NCBI RefSeq assembly: GCF_010994375.1
Contig: NZ_WHMA01000001.1
Coordinates: forward strand, 24,968-88,967
Direction of reading: 5' to 3'
DNA length: 64,000 nt
From: Halomonas sp. NO4
Lineage (GTDB): Bacteria > Pseudomonadota > Gammaproteobacteria > Pseudomonadales > Halomonadaceae
The number at the start of each line of letters is the position of its first letter. The first letter of the stretch is position 1. Under the pieces are notes generated by a model. It ran no database searches, was not told the origin of the DNA, and saw nothing but the letters and a program-made list of their open reading frames with translations. Made by a program: the position numbers and the translations under genes. This document shows positions 48,791 to 58,723 of this stretch, piece after piece.

Positions 48791-49708
48791 GTGAACCTCG
48801 AGACCAAATGGCTGGAAGACTTCGTCGCCCTGGCCAATACCCGCAGCTTTTCCGCCTCCGCCCGCCAGCGCCATGTTACCCAGCCGGCCTTCAGTCGGCG
48901 CATCCGTTCGCTGGAGCAGGCGGTGGGCGTGACCCTGGTGGACCGCTCCACCACGCCGGTCAACCTCACTCCCGAGGGGCAGCTGTTCCTGGTCACCGCG
49001 CGCAACCTCGTCGAGCAGCTCAACGAGTGCCTTGGCCACCTGCGCGGGCTCTCCATGGCGCGCGAGGCGCTGGACATCGTGGCGGCGCATTCACTGGCGC
49101 TGAGCTTCTATCCGCAGTGGATCTCGCGGCTTCAGGAGGGGCTCGGCGAGCTACCCACGCGCCTGGTGGCCATGAACGTGGGTGAGGCGATCCACGTGCT
49201 GCGCGAAGGCAACTGCGACCTGATGCTCGCCTACCATGACCAGTACGCCACCATGCAGCTCGACGCCGAGGTGTTTCCCTCCTTCTCCATCGGCCAGGTC
49301 AAGATGGTACCGGTGAGCCTTCCGGACGATCGTGGCGCGCCGCGCTACAGCCTCGAGAGCCAGGTGCCGATTCCCTACCTTGCCTATACCCAGGGCGCCT
49401 TCCTGGGGCGCAGCGTGCGCATGCTGCTCAAGAACGACCCGCTGCGCCTGCGCCTGCGCACGGTCTACGAGACCGCCATGGCCGAGGGCCTCAAAGGCAT
49501 GGTGCTGCAGGGCGTGGGACTCGCGTGGATTCCCGACTTCTGTATCCGTGAGGAACTCAACAGCGGGCGCCTGGTGCGCGCCGGCGGCGAGCAGTGGGAC
49601 GTGCCGCTGGAGATTCGTCTCTACCGCTGCTCGCTGGTGCACAAGCCGGGTGTGGAGAAGCTGTGGCGGCAGATGATGAAGTTGCCTCGCGACTTCCTGC
49701 AGGCTTAA
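48791..49708 (+). CDS. LysR-family regulator, HypT (hypochlorite-responsive) type
   Basis: A 305-residue LysR-type transcription factor starting at GTG 48791. The N-terminal winged helix is LETKWLEDFVALANTRSFS and VTQPAFSRRIRSLEQAVGV. The body follows E. coli HypT (YjiE) in several places: AAHSLALSFYPQWIS, REGNCDLMLAYHD and GVGLAWIPDF. HypT is activated by methionine oxidation and protects against hypochlorite; this is known for E. coli and only inferred here. Its stop overlaps the convergent NadM-Nudix gene by 4 bases. Confidence 0.88.
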   Translation: MNLETKWLEDFVALANTRSFSASARQRHVTQPAFSRRIRSLEQAVGVTLVDRSTTPVNLTPEGQLFLVTARNLVEQLNECLGHLRGLSMAREALDIVAAHSLALSFYPQWISRLQEGLGELPTRLVAMNVGEAIHVLREGNCDLMLAYHDQYATMQLDAEVFPSFSIGQVKMVPVSLPDDRGAPRYSLESQVPIPYLAYTQGAFLGRSVRMLLKNDPLRLRLRTVYETAMAEGLKGMVLQGVGLAWIPDFCIREELNSGRLVRAGGEQWDVPLEIRLYRCSLVHKPGVEKLWRQMMKLPRDFLQA

Positions 49709-50781
49709 GTCCCGCTGAAATCGGCAGGCAGGCCGAGAAAGTTCTGGATGATGAAGAAGTGGTCCTCGAAGAGGCCCTCCGGTTCGAGCTCGGCCAGCGG
49801 CACCCAGCGCGCGTGATCGCCGCCCTTGACCGGCTTGAGCCGGGGAAGCTGCTGGTCGGGCCGCAGGGCGAAGTAGAAGGCCTCGGCCAGGGTGCGCCCA
49901 CGCCAGCTACGGTGTGGCTCGTCGAACAGGCGCTGGCCGCGCAGCGAGCCCTTGAGCACCGGCTCCGGCACCTTGAGTCGTACCCGCTCGCGCAGTTCGC
50001 GAAGGCAGGCATCCAGCAGACGTTCATGCGGGTTGATGAAGCCGCCGGGCAGCGCAAGGAGGCCTTTGCCAGGGGCGGCGGTGCGCTTGACCAGCAGCAC
50101 GTGCCCCGACTGGACCACCACGGCATTGACGGTGACGAAGATGGGCGGGTAGGGGGCCTGGGCCCACGCCTGGCGATACTGCTCGAGCAGCTGTTGCTCT
50201 TCCAGCAGCTGGCGGTGGGCGTCGCTGTCGACGAAGTCGCGCAGGGCGTCACACACGCCGGGCGGCAGGTCGTGGGTGGCGCCGGTGCTCAGGTAGTCCG
50301 CCGCGGAGGAGGGGGAGCGGAACAGGCGCTCGCGGATCTGGCTGGCGGTGATCCCCTCGACCAGCGGCACGCTCACCGACTCCCACTGCGGGAACAGCGA
50401 CAGGTAGTAGCTGGACTGACCGCGGCTGGCGCCGATCAGGCCGATGCGCGGCAGTCGCGCATGGTACGGACCGGCGATGTCGCGTACCTTGCGCTGCACG
50501 TCGCGCACCCAGACGTCGTTGTTGTAGAGCGCATCGAGCAGCGGCACGATGGCCAGGCGCGCGTTCTCCTCCTCGTCGAAGCAGCCGCGCAGCATGGCCT
50601 GGCGTTCGTCGAAGCGCCAGGGGTTGCGCAGCGAGCGTGCCTGCCAGGCCGATCCCACCAGCACGATCACTTGACCTGCATGGCGCAACGCCTCGTGGAT
50701 CACCGCCAGATGGCCCAGATGCGGCGGTTGGAAACGGCCGATGAAGACCAGGCAGTCGAATTCCGGGGCGTCGTCAGGCAT
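49705..50781 (-). CDS. Bifunctional NMN adenylyltransferase / Nudix hydrolase
   Basis: A 358-residue two-domain protein. The N-terminal nucleotidyltransferase (residues 1-180) carries [15 protein letters not shown] with the HxGH motif and makes NAD from NMN in NadM relatives. The C-terminal Nudix domain has [19 protein letters not shown] followed by RERVRL. The usual Nudix box ends RELxEExG; here the second Glu and the Gly are replaced by Arg, which may weaken or change hydrolase activity. Typical of the NadM-Nudix family seen in many proteobacteria and cyanobacteria. Confidence 0.88.
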   Translation of the reverse strand: MPDDAPEFDCLVFIGRFQPPHLGHLAVIHEALRHAGQVIVLVGSAWQARSLRNPWRFDERQAMLRGCFDEEENARLAIVPLLDALYNNDVWVRDVQRKVRDIAGPYHARLPRIGLIGASRGQSSYYLSLFPQWESVSVPLVEGITASQIRERLFRSPSSAADYLSTGATHDLPPGVCDALRDFVDSDAHRQLLEEQQLLEQYRQAWAQAPYPPIFVTVNAVVVQSGHVLLVKRTAAPGKGLLALPGGFINPHERLLDACLRELRERVRLKVPEPVLKGSLRGQRLFDEPHRSWRGRTLAEAFYFALRPDQQLPRLKPVKGGDHARWVPLAELEPEGLFEDHFFIIQNFLGLPADFSGT

Positions 50782-50913
50782 CGGCGATTCCTTCGCGGCG
50801 GCGTGGGTGGGCCATTATGGGGGGCAGCTCGGGCCGCTGCAATGCGCTACCCTGGCCGCGTCGCCGGGCTCTGACCCGCCACGTCCGGCGTACCGACAAG
50901 GAGTAGAGCCGCC

Positions 50914-51813
50914 ATGGAATTCCTACGCTTCTGGTATCGCGTGGTCCACGAGGCCGCCGCGCACTGGGTACAGCGCAACGCCTTCAGCTATGCCGGTTCG
51001 CTGGCGTTCTACACGCTTTTCTCGCTGGCCCCGACGGTGATCATCGCCGTCACGGTGATCGGCGTGGTGCTCGGCGAGGAGGCGGCGCAGGGCCAGCTCG
51101 TCGCCCAGCTGCAGGGGACCCTGGGCCGCGAGGCGGCGCTGGCCATCGAACAGGCGGTGGCGGCCTCGCGCATCGAGGAGAGCGGGCTGTTGCCCAGCGT
51201 GCTGGGCATCGGGGCGCTGCTGGTGGGGGCGACGGCGGTATTTGCCCAGCTGCAATTCTCGCTGAACACCCTGTGGGGCGTCACCGCGAGGCCGAGCAGC
51301 AACAGCCTGCTCATCTTTCTCAAGAATCGTCTGCTGTCGCTGACCGTGGTGCTGGCCATCGGGGTGATCCTGCTGGTGACCCTGGTGCTCGGCGTGGTGA
51401 TGCGGGCGCTGCTGCAGCTGGCGGGCGAACTGCTGCCCTTCGTCGGGGCGCTCACTCAGGGGGCAGAGTTTCTCATTGCCCTGGCGATGATCTCGGTGCT
51501 CTTCGCGACGATCTTCAAGATCCTGCCCGACGTGGTGCTGAGTTGGCGCGACGTCGCGGTGGGTGCCGTGGTGACGGCCCTGCTGTTCACGATCGGGCGC
51601 AGTCTCATCGCGGCCTATCTCGCCTACACGGCCACGGCCTCGACCTACGGGGCGGCGGGCTCAGTGGTGGTGATCCTGCTGTGGGTCTACTACAGCTCGC
51701 TGATTTTGCTCTTCGGGGCCGCCCTGACGCGCAGCCATCTGCTGGCGCGCGGGCAGCGTATCGTGCCGCGCAACACGGCGGTAGTGGTGCGTCGTGAGCT
51801 GCTGGACACTTGA
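50914..51813 (+). CDS. YihY/virulence factor BrkB family membrane protein
   Basis: A 299-residue integral membrane protein of the YihY/UPF0761 (BrkB) family with about six membrane segments. The family pattern NAFSYAGSLAFYTLFSLAPT lies near residue 15, and AAYLAYTATASTYGAAGSVV in the C-terminal half. Function is not firmly known; export or envelope roles have been proposed. The ATG at 50914 follows a weak AAGGAG. It is convergent with the dehydrogenase gene. Confidence 0.9.
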   Translation: MEFLRFWYRVVHEAAAHWVQRNAFSYAGSLAFYTLFSLAPTVIIAVTVIGVVLGEEAAQGQLVAQLQGTLGREAALAIEQAVAASRIEESGLLPSVLGIGALLVGATAVFAQLQFSLNTLWGVTARPSSNSLLIFLKNRLLSLTVVLAIGVILLVTLVLGVVMRALLQLAGELLPFVGALTQGAEFLIALAMISVLFATIFKILPDVVLSWRDVAVGAVVTALLFTIGRSLIAAYLAYTATASTYGAAGSVVVILLWVYYSSLILLFGAALTRSHLLARGQRIVPRNTAVVVRRELLDT

Positions 51814-51815
51814 GT

Positions 51816-51834
51816 CGGGCGGCATGGCCGCCCG
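51816..51834. terminator. Bidirectional hairpin between convergent genes
   Basis: A perfect 8-bp inverted repeat CGGGCGGC-ATG-GCCGCCCG between the yihY stop (51813) and the dehydrogenase stop (51844). No T run follows on either strand, so it may slow rather than fully stop transcription. Confidence 0.5.
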
Positions 51835-51843
51835 GCTTCGCTC

Positions 51844-52884
51844 CTAGCTCGCGAGTCGCTCGCGCGCCAGCTGGTCGGCGATGGAGGCGGGACTGATCTG
51901 CTCGGCCGTGGCCCGGGCGAAGATCTCGTCGAGGGTATCGCGGATGCGTTCGACATGGGCCATCACCGCCTCGCGTGTGTAGTGCCCACGCTGCTGCCAC
52001 TCCACCTCTATGACGCCGCCGGCATTGGCCACGTAGTCCGGGGCGTAGAGAATGCCGCGCTCATGCAGGCGCTCGGCCATGTCGGGGGTGGCCAGCTGGT
52101 TGTTGGCAGCGCCGCACACGACCCGGGCCTTCAGGCGGTCGATGACCTCGGCGTTGAGCACCGCGCCCATGGCGCAAGGGGCGAAGAGGTCGACCTCGGC
52201 GTCGAAGATGGCATCCGGGGCGACTTTCTCGGCGCCCAGTTCCTCGGCGAGGTGGGCAAGGGCCTCGCGATTGACGTCGGTGAGCACCAGGCTGGCACCG
52301 GCCGCATGCAGGTGGCGGGCGAGATGCGCTCCCACGTGCCCTACGCCCTGGATGGCCACGCGCAGGCCGTCGAGGGTATCGCGGCCCAGGCCGTGGTGCA
52401 CCGCACTCGTCAGCGCGCAGAACACGCCCCAGGCAGTGAAGGGAGAGGGATCTCCGGATTCGCCCGGTTGGCGTCCCAGACCGCTGACGTGGGGGGTCGC
52501 CTCCCGAATCAGGCGCATGTCCGCCTCGCTGGAGCCGGAGTCCTCGGCGGTGATGTAGCCTCCGCCAAGCGAGTCGACCAGGCGCCCCATGGCACGCAGC
52601 AGCTCGGGCGTCTTGTCGCGGCGCGGGTCGGCGATGATCACCGCCTTGCCGCCGCCCAGCGGCAGGTCGGCCAGTGCCGACTTGTAGGTCATGCCCCGCG
52701 AGAGGCGCAGTACGTCGGTGAGGGCGTCGGCTTCGCCAGCATAGGGGAAGATGCGCAGGCCGCCCAGGGCGGGGCCGCGGCGGGTGTCGTGAATGGCGAT
52801 GATGGCGCGCAGGCCGCTCGCCTCGTCGCTGCCGAAGACGATCTGCTGATGGTGGTCGAACTCGGGGTGGTCAAAGACCGGCAT
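51844..52884 (-). CDS. Glu/Leu/Phe/Val dehydrogenase (leucine dehydrogenase type)
   Basis: A 346-residue NAD-dependent amino-acid dehydrogenase. N-terminal catalytic part: GLRAIIAIHDTRRGPALGG, with the catalytic lysines K68 (MTYKSA) and K80 (GGGKAVI); C-terminal Rossmann domain with VAIQGVGHVGAHLARHL. The size and motifs match leucine/phenylalanine/valine dehydrogenases rather than glutamate dehydrogenase. It probably deaminates branched-chain or aromatic amino acids to 2-oxo acids. Single gene, no close operon partners. Confidence 0.9.
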   Translation of the reverse strand: MPVFDHPEFDHHQQIVFGSDEASGLRAIIAIHDTRRGPALGGLRIFPYAGEADALTDVLRLSRGMTYKSALADLPLGGGKAVIIADPRRDKTPELLRAMGRLVDSLGGGYITAEDSGSSEADMRLIREATPHVSGLGRQPGESGDPSPFTAWGVFCALTSAVHHGLGRDTLDGLRVAIQGVGHVGAHLARHLHAAGASLVLTDVNREALAHLAEELGAEKVAPDAIFDAEVDLFAPCAMGAVLNAEVIDRLKARVVCGAANNQLATPDMAERLHERGILYAPDYVANAGGVIEVEWQQRGHYTREAVMAHVERIRDTLDEIFARATAEQISPASIADQLARERLAS

Positions 52885-53090
52885 GGCGTGTCTCCCTTGT
52901 GAGGACGGACGTTGTTGTTGTGCCCGGTCAGGGCGGTCGGAAGCGGGGTGGGCTTCCCGGGGCGGTCGGTGCTTGTGGCGATGACCTGCCCTGGCTAAAG
53001 CTTAGAGCATTCGCGCAGGGCCGGGAACCCTGGTCCCCGGCCGGCGGGAATGCTAGAACGGGGAGGCGAGTCCATCAGGGAGGTGTTGCG

Positions 53091-53363
53091 ATGAGCAAGC
53101 GTTGCGTCAAGGCCGTGGTCACGGGCAAGGTACAGGGCGTGTGGTTCCGCCGGGCCACCCAGGAACAGGCGTTGCAGCACGGCGTCACCGGCTATGCCAA
53201 GAACCTGCCGGATGGCCGCGTGGAGGTGTTGCTGTGCGGCGACGGGGAGGCCGTCAACCAGGTGGCCACCTGGCTCTGGCAGGGGCCACCCAATGCCCAG
53301 GTCACCCACGTCGAGTTCGAACCCCTCGAGCCGCGTGATCCGGATACCTTCGTCACTCTGTGA
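53091..53363 (+). CDS. Acylphosphatase
   Basis: A 90-residue acylphosphatase with the anion-binding motif GKVQGVWFRRATQEQA (catalytic Arg) and the catalytic Asn in GYAKNLPDGRVEV. It hydrolyses acyl phosphates. The start ATG at 53091 follows an AGGGAGG site. It converges on the nucleoside hydrolase gene, 10 bases between stops. Confidence 0.95.
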   Translation: MSKRCVKAVVTGKVQGVWFRRATQEQALQHGVTGYAKNLPDGRVEVLLCGDGEAVNQVATWLWQGPPNAQVTHVEFEPLEPRDPDTFVTL

Positions 53364-53373
53364 CGCCAGGCCC

Positions 53374-54318
53374 TTACTCCAGCGTGGCCGCGATCCACTC
53401 CACCACGGCATCGCCATCCACTTCCAGGCAGGCTTCGACGAGCGGGGTCTGCGACCAGCGCGGCGCGATGAAGGCGCGACCTTCGGGGGCGAAGACGGTC
53501 TGCCCCTCGGCCTCGCCGCGGGTCACCACGTTGAGGTGCCCCGGGGCGGTGGTGAAGAGGTCGGGGCGAAGCAGCCAGGCCAGTGCGCAGCTGTCGTGGG
53601 GGCAGCAGCCGTCGATGCCCAAGAATTCACGATAGAAGTCGCGGTAGAAGGCGTAGCTGCCGGCCAGCACCCGGCCCAGTTCGCCCTGGCCGACGGCGAT
53701 GCGCGCCATGTGCGATTCATCGAGCACGCAGCGGTGGGTGACGTCCAGGCCCACCAGGGTCAGTGGCCAGCCGGCGGTCAGCACCCGCGATGCGGCGTCG
53801 GGGTCGTTGAACATGTTGGCCTCGGCCACCGGGGTGACGTTGCCGCCCTCGCGGATCGAGCCGCCCATGACCACCACGCGCTTGACCTTCTCGGTGAGCG
53901 CCGGGTCGAGCTGCAATGCCGCGGCCAGATTGCCCACCGGCCCCACGGAAACGAGGGTCACCTCACCGGGTCGGGCGTTCACGGTGTCGACGATGAACTG
54001 CGCGGCACTGCGCGGATCCGCCTGGCCGGTTACCTCGGGCAGGGTAATGTCGCCCAGGCCGTTGGCGCCGTGGATATGCGCTGGCGCCGGATGGCGTGCC
54101 TTGACCAGCGGGCCGGCGGCGCCCTGAGCCACCGGCACGTCGTCGCGTCCGGCCAGTTGCGCGAGTAGCAGGGCGTTATGGGTGGCAGTGGCTACGTCGA
54201 CGTTGCCGTAGGTGGTGGTCAGGCCGAGCAGTTCGATCTCGGGATGACGCAGGGCGATGGCGATGGCCTGGGCGTCATCGACGCCGGGGTCGGTATCGAA
54301 GATGATCGGATGCGACAC
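53374..54318 (-). CDS. Inosine-uridine preferring nucleoside hydrolase
   Basis: A 314-residue nucleoside hydrolase with the Asp cluster that binds calcium and ribose: IIFDTDPGVDDAQAIAIAL at the N-terminus, GNVDVATATHNALLL, and NMFNDPDAASRVL. It splits ribonucleosides to base plus ribose. It lies 45 bases downstream of ribokinase on the same strand, which would phosphorylate the released ribose, a nucleoside salvage pair. Confidence 0.93.
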   Translation of the reverse strand: MSHPIIFDTDPGVDDAQAIAIALRHPEIELLGLTTTYGNVDVATATHNALLLAQLAGRDDVPVAQGAAGPLVKARHPAPAHIHGANGLGDITLPEVTGQADPRSAAQFIVDTVNARPGEVTLVSVGPVGNLAAALQLDPALTEKVKRVVVMGGSIREGGNVTPVAEANMFNDPDAASRVLTAGWPLTLVGLDVTHRCVLDESHMARIAVGQGELGRVLAGSYAFYRDFYREFLGIDGCCPHDSCALAWLLRPDLFTTAPGHLNVVTRGEAEGQTVFAPEGRAFIAPRWSQTPLVEACLEVDGDAVVEWIAATLE

Positions 54319-54363
54319 GTTGGCTCCTTGATCGTGGGTGGGTGCAAGTGACGGGCTGGGCGC

Positions 54364-55269
54364 TCAGCCGCCAATGCCGTAGCGCAGGGCTTGCTCGACA
54401 TCGGCGCGGCCGGGAATGCTCTCCGCGGCGCCGGGGCGCGTGACGCCGAGGGCTGCGGCGGTGGCGGCAACCTCCAGGCAGCGCGGCAGGGCGTCGCCCG
54501 CCTGTAGCCGGGCCAGAAAGTATCCGATGAAGGAGTCGCCCGCGGCGGTGGTGTCGACGGCTTCCACCGCCAGCGCCGGCTGGTGGTGGCGGGTGGTCCC
54601 GTGCTGGTACCAGGCGCCGTCGTTGCCCAGCGTCAGTACGGTGGCGGTCTCCGGCAGGCGCTCATGCAGGGCCGCGAGCAGCTGCTCGGCGGGCACGCCT
54701 TCTTCCACGCCGGCCAGCCAGGCGGCTTCACCGCGGTTGACGAACAGCAGGTCGCAGGCGGTCAACGGCAGCTGGGTGATGGCATCGCTCATGGGTGCCG
54801 GGTTGAAAGCGAGGCGCACGCCATCCTGGCGAGCCCGAGAGAATAGATCGGGCAGGGCGCTGCATTCGTTCTGGGTGAGAATCCAGTCGCCGGGTTCGCA
54901 GGCGTCGAACAGCGCGTCGATGTCGGTTGCCGTGAAGCCGTGGTTGGCGCCGGGGAAGAGAAGGATGGCGTTCTCGCCGTGATCGTCGACCTGGATGATG
55001 GCGTGCCCGCTGGGGGCATCGACCAGCTCGGTAAAGGTGACGTTGACGCCGGCCCGGGCGAGGATGTCGCGCGCCCAGGCATCCTGGCGGCCGATGCGCC
55101 CCCAGTGGGACACCTCGCCGCCGGCCAGTGCCATGGCCAGTGATTGGTTGGCGCCCTTGCCCCCGAGGCCGACATGGTAGTCGTGGCTGGCCAGCGTCTC
55201 GCCCGGCCGCACCAGGTGCGGGACTCGATAGACATGGTCGAGGTTGATCGACCCGATGTTGTGCAGCAT
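54364..55269 (-). CDS. rbsK: Ribokinase
   Basis: PfkB-family sugar kinase, 301 residues from the start at 55269 (MLHNIGSINLDHVYRV); an upstream extension of the frame is unconserved. Signatures: VGLGGKGANQSLAMALAGG near residue 37 and the ATP/catalytic motif VDTTAAGDSF with the base Asp. It phosphorylates ribose at O5. It forms an operon with the following nucleoside hydrolase gene. No ribose transporter nearby. Confidence 0.92.
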   Translation of the reverse strand: MLHNIGSINLDHVYRVPHLVRPGETLASHDYHVGLGGKGANQSLAMALAGGEVSHWGRIGRQDAWARDILARAGVNVTFTELVDAPSGHAIIQVDDHGENAILLFPGANHGFTATDIDALFDACEPGDWILTQNECSALPDLFSRARQDGVRLAFNPAPMSDAITQLPLTACDLLFVNRGEAAWLAGVEEGVPAEQLLAALHERLPETATVLTLGNDGAWYQHGTTRHHQPALAVEAVDTTAAGDSFIGYFLARLQAGDALPRCLEVAATAAALGVTRPGAAESIPGRADVEQALRYGIGG

Positions 55270-55426
55270 GGCCCATTCCGTGGTTGATTGGCGTGCTGTT
55301 TCGAGTATCGAGGGGGGCAACGTTGGCTGCAACCTCGATGGGCTTCAATAAGGACTTATACCGTTATCTACTTTTCCATAAATCCCTCCTCACACCCTAA
55401 CAACAGAAAGCAACAGGGGAGGGGGG

Positions 55427-56362
55427 TCAGCCTCGATAGAAGTGGCGCAGGTTGTCGGCCGTCAATGCCACCACGTTCTGGCGCGCCTCAGGGGTGATCC
55501 AGGCGCTGTGGGGCGTGACGATCAGGTTGAGCGGCTCCGCCAAGGCGTCGATCAGGGGGTGTCCGTCACGCGGGGGTTCCGTCGGCAGGACATCGACGCC
55601 CAGACCGCCCAGACGGCCGCTGCGCAGTGCGGCCAGTGCCGCTTCCTCGTCGATGATACCGCCTCGGGCGCAGTTGATCAGCAGGGCATCCGGCTTGAGA
55701 GTGGCCAGGCGATCGGCGTCGAACAGGTGCCGCGTGGCCTCGGTGAGCGGGCAGTGCAGGCTGATGACGTCGGCCTCGGGGGCGAGCGTGTCGATGCCCG
55801 GCCGGGCGTCGGCCGCCTCGTTGCCCGGGCGGGCGGCGTAGGTAACGTTCATGCCGAAGGCCTCGGCGAGCTTGCCGACGCGCTTGCCCAGCTCGCCCTG
55901 GCCGACGATCGCCAGCTGCTTGCCCTCGAGCTGCAGGGTGCGGTGGTCCATGCGGCAGAAGAAGGGCGATTCCCCCCAGCGGCCGGCCGCCACGTCGCGC
56001 TGATAGAGCGGCAGGCGGTTGGCCAGGGCCAGCATCAGCATCAGGGTGTGCTGCGCCACGCTGGCAGTACCGTAGGCGGTGACGTTCTTGACCGTAATGC
56101 CCAGTCGCTCGGCCGCGGCCATGTCGATGTTGTTGGTGCCGGTGGCGAGCACGCAGATCAGCTCGAGCTCGGGGAGTGCTTCCAGGGTCGGCGCGTCCAG
56201 CACTACCTTGTTGACGATGGCCACCTTGGCGCCGGAAAGCCGCTCGCGGCTCTCCGCGGTGGTACTCAGGTCGTGCACGTCGAGGCGGTCCACCTGATCG
56301 CGGATGGGCGAAAGGTCGACATCGGGGCCCAGGCTGGCGGCGTCGAGAATCACAGCTTTCAT
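55427..56362 (-). CDS. D-2-hydroxyacid dehydrogenase (glycerate/hydroxypyruvate reductase type)
   Basis: A 311-residue NAD(P)-dependent 2-hydroxyacid dehydrogenase. N-terminal substrate part with VLATGTNNIDMAAAERLGI; NAD-binding GQGELGKRVGKLAEAFGM; catalytic Arg in INCARGGIIDEEAAL and His in VTPHSAWITPEAR. The closest known relatives by pattern are glycerate dehydrogenase/hydroxypyruvate reductase (HprA). It could act in serine-glycerate metabolism, which would fit the C1/serine theme of the window, but it is 20 kb from those genes. Confidence 0.88.
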   Translation of the reverse strand: MKAVILDAASLGPDVDLSPIRDQVDRLDVHDLSTTAESRERLSGAKVAIVNKVVLDAPTLEALPELELICVLATGTNNIDMAAAERLGITVKNVTAYGTASVAQHTLMLMLALANRLPLYQRDVAAGRWGESPFFCRMDHRTLQLEGKQLAIVGQGELGKRVGKLAEAFGMNVTYAARPGNEAADARPGIDTLAPEADVISLHCPLTEATRHLFDADRLATLKPDALLINCARGGIIDEEAALAALRSGRLGGLGVDVLPTEPPRDGHPLIDALAEPLNLIVTPHSAWITPEARQNVVALTADNLRHFYRG

Positions 56363-56530
56363 GGCGGTTTCCTTGTTATCGCGGCGGGGTTGTCAGGTCA
56401 GGTGCGGGGCTGGGACAGGCCCCCGCTGTCACGCTATACTATCGGGCTTTGATGGCAGGCTTGGAAAGTGTCGAGTCCGGCCCTATATCTTCGCCGGTGG
56501 TTGCGCTGTCGAACCAGAGTGAGAAAAACC

Positions 56531-56803
56531 ATGCCCATCTACGAATATCAGTGCAAGGCCTGCGGTCATCGTCTGGAGAAGCTCCAGAAGGTCAGTGCCG
56601 CTCCGTTGACCGACTGTCCCGCCTGCCAGGCTCCCGAACTCGGTCGTCTCATCTCCGCCGCCGGCTTCCGCCTCGCCGGAGGCGGCTGGTACGAGACCGA
56701 TTTCAAGTCCGGCAGCAAGAAGAACCTGGCCGGCGACGGCGGCGGCGCCAGCGATGCACCGGCCAGCGGCAAGACCCCGGCCAAGGACGGCGCCGCGGCC
56801 TGA
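56531..56803 (+). CDS. FmdB-family zinc ribbon protein
   Basis: A 90-residue protein beginning with a zinc ribbon: two CxxC knuckles, CKAC near residue 9 and CPAC near residue 33 (MPIYEYQCKACGHRLEKL). A Gly/Ala/Lys-rich, probably disordered tail follows (about residue 60 on). It is the usual first gene before aspS in this block (57-base gap). Regulatory function suspected, not known. A TATACT -10-like box lies at 56435-56440. Confidence 0.92.
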   Translation: MPIYEYQCKACGHRLEKLQKVSAAPLTDCPACQAPELGRLISAAGFRLAGGGWYETDFKSGSKKNLAGDGGGASDAPASGKTPAKDGAAA

Positions 56804-56860
56804 GGCCCGGCGCCGAGCGACCTACAACCTTTTCGACAACGCGAGAACACAGGATACGAC

Positions 56861-58642
56861 ATGCGCAGCCATTATTGCGGCCAGCTCAACGAGACCCTGG
56901 TGGACCAGACGGTCACCCTGTGCGGCTGGGTTCATCGCCGCCGTGACCACGGGGGCGTGATCTTCCTCGACATGCGCGACCGCGACGGTATCGCCCAGGT
57001 CGTGGTCGACCCCGACACCGCCGAGGCCTTCGCCAATGCCGACCGCGCCCGCAGCGAGTACGTGCTGCGCATCCAGGGCCGCGTGCGCCTGCGTCCCGAG
57101 GGGACCCAGAACCCCAACATGCCCACCGGCCTGATCGAGGTACTGGCCAAGGACGTGGAAGTCCTCAACACCGCCGCCACACCCCCTTTCCAGCTCGACG
57201 AGCACGGTAAGGTAGGCGAGGAGGTCCGCCTCAAGTACCGCTATATCGACCTGCGCCGCCCCGACATGATCGACAAGCTGCGCCTGCGCTCGCGCATATC
57301 CCACAGCGTGCGTGCTTTCCTCGAGGGCGAGGGCTTTCTCGACATCGAGACCCCGATCCTCACCCGTGCCACCCCGGAGGGGGCTCGCGACTACCTGGTG
57401 CCGAGCCGCACCCATGCCGGCAGCTTCTTCGCGCTGCCCCAGTCGCCGCAGTTGTTCAAGCAGCTGCTGATGGTGGCCGGCTTCGACCGCTACTACCAGA
57501 TCGCCAAGTGCTTCCGTGACGAGGACCTGCGTGCCGACCGTCAGCCGGAATTCACGCAGATCGACCTGGAGGCCTCCTTTGTCGAGGAGGACGACATCAT
57601 GCGGATCACCGAGGCGATGGTTCGCCGGCTCTTCCAGGAGGTGCTGGCCGTTGAACTGCCCGAGTTCCCGCGCATGAGCTGGGCCGAGGCTATGAACCGA
57701 TACGGCTCCGACAAGCCGGACCTGCGCATCCCGCTGGAGCTCACCGACGTCGACGATCTGATGCAGCAGGTGGACTTCAAGGTCTTTTCCGGCCCGGCCA
57801 ACGCCGAGGACGGTCGCGTGGCCGCGCTCAAGGTGCCGGGCGGTGCCAAGCTGTCGCGCAAGGAGATCGACGACTACACCAAGTTCGTGGGTATCTACGG
57901 CGCCAAGGGCCTGGCCTGGATCAAGGTCAACGAGCGCGCCAAGGGCCTCGAGGGCCTGCAGTCGCCCATCGTCAAGTTCATGGAGAACGTGGTCGAGGCA
58001 CTGCTCGATCGCGTGGGGGCCGAGGATGGCGACATCATCTTCTTCGGGGCCGACAAGGCGCGCACCGTCAACGAGGCGATCGGCGCGCTGCGCGTCAAGC
58101 TCGGTGAGGATCTCGACCTCTACACCCAGGCGTGGGCCCCGCTGTGGGTGGTGGACTTCCCGATGTTCGAGGAGGAGGACGACGGCAGCCTGAGCCCGCT
58201 CCACCACCCCTTCACCTCGCCCTCGTGCAGCCCCGAGGCGCTCAAGGCCGATCCCGCCGCGGCGCTGTCGCGTGCCTACGACATGGTGCTCAACGGCACC
58301 GAGCTGGGCGGCGGCTCCATCCGTATCCACGACCAAGCCATGCAGAACACGGTGTTCGAGATTCTCGGCATCGACGAGACGGAAGCCCGCGAGAAGTTCG
58401 GCTTCCTGCTCGATGCCCTGCAGTACGGGGCGCCGCCCCACGGTGGTCTGGCCTTCGGCCTCGATCGCCTAGTGATGCTGATGGCCGGCGCGCGCACCAT
58501 CCGCGAAGTGATCGCCTTCCCCAAGACCCAGAGCGCCGCCTGTCTGATGACCGACGCGCCGGGCGTGGTGACCAGCGATCAGCTGCGCGAGCTCAACATT
58601 CGCCTGAGCCAGAAGGCCAAGGCGGAAACCGCCGGCGAGTAG
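56861..58642 (+). CDS. aspS: Aspartyl-tRNA synthetase
   Basis: Class IIb bacterial-type AspRS, 593 residues. N-terminal OB-fold anticodon-binding domain ([20 protein letters not shown]), class II motif 2 around [18 protein letters not shown], the bacterial GAD insertion in the middle (residues about 290-410), and motif 3 [13 protein letters not shown]. It charges tRNA-Asp, possibly also tRNA-Asn if the non-discriminating type. Start ATG at 56861. Part of the conserved fmdB-aspS-yebC-ruvCAB group. Confidence 0.97.
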   Translation: MRSHYCGQLNETLVDQTVTLCGWVHRRRDHGGVIFLDMRDRDGIAQVVVDPDTAEAFANADRARSEYVLRIQGRVRLRPEGTQNPNMPTGLIEVLAKDVEVLNTAATPPFQLDEHGKVGEEVRLKYRYIDLRRPDMIDKLRLRSRISHSVRAFLEGEGFLDIETPILTRATPEGARDYLVPSRTHAGSFFALPQSPQLFKQLLMVAGFDRYYQIAKCFRDEDLRADRQPEFTQIDLEASFVEEDDIMRITEAMVRRLFQEVLAVELPEFPRMSWAEAMNRYGSDKPDLRIPLELTDVDDLMQQVDFKVFSGPANAEDGRVAALKVPGGAKLSRKEIDDYTKFVGIYGAKGLAWIKVNERAKGLEGLQSPIVKFMENVVEALLDRVGAEDGDIIFFGADKARTVNEAIGALRVKLGEDLDLYTQAWAPLWVVDFPMFEEEDDGSLSPLHHPFTSPSCSPEALKADPAAALSRAYDMVLNGTELGGGSIRIHDQAMQNTVFEILGIDETEAREKFGFLLDALQYGAPPHGGLAFGLDRLVMLMAGARTIREVIAFPKTQSAACLMTDAPGVVTSDQLRELNIRLSQKAKAETAGE

Positions 58643-58667
58643 GGCGCCGCCGTCTTTCTTGTCCTGT

Positions 58668-58691
58668 CACCGGCGCCCCAGGGCGCCGGTG
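58668..58691 (+). terminator. Perfect hairpin between aspS and yebC
   Basis: A 10-bp perfect GC stem CACCGGCGCC/GGCGCCGGTG with a CCAG loop. No T run follows (GTCTCGAATC after the stem), so it is more likely an attenuating or RNA-stabilising structure than a full terminator. Confidence 0.5.
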
Positions 58692-58723
58692 TCGTCTCGA
58701 ATCCACGCGACCCGGAGGATGCG

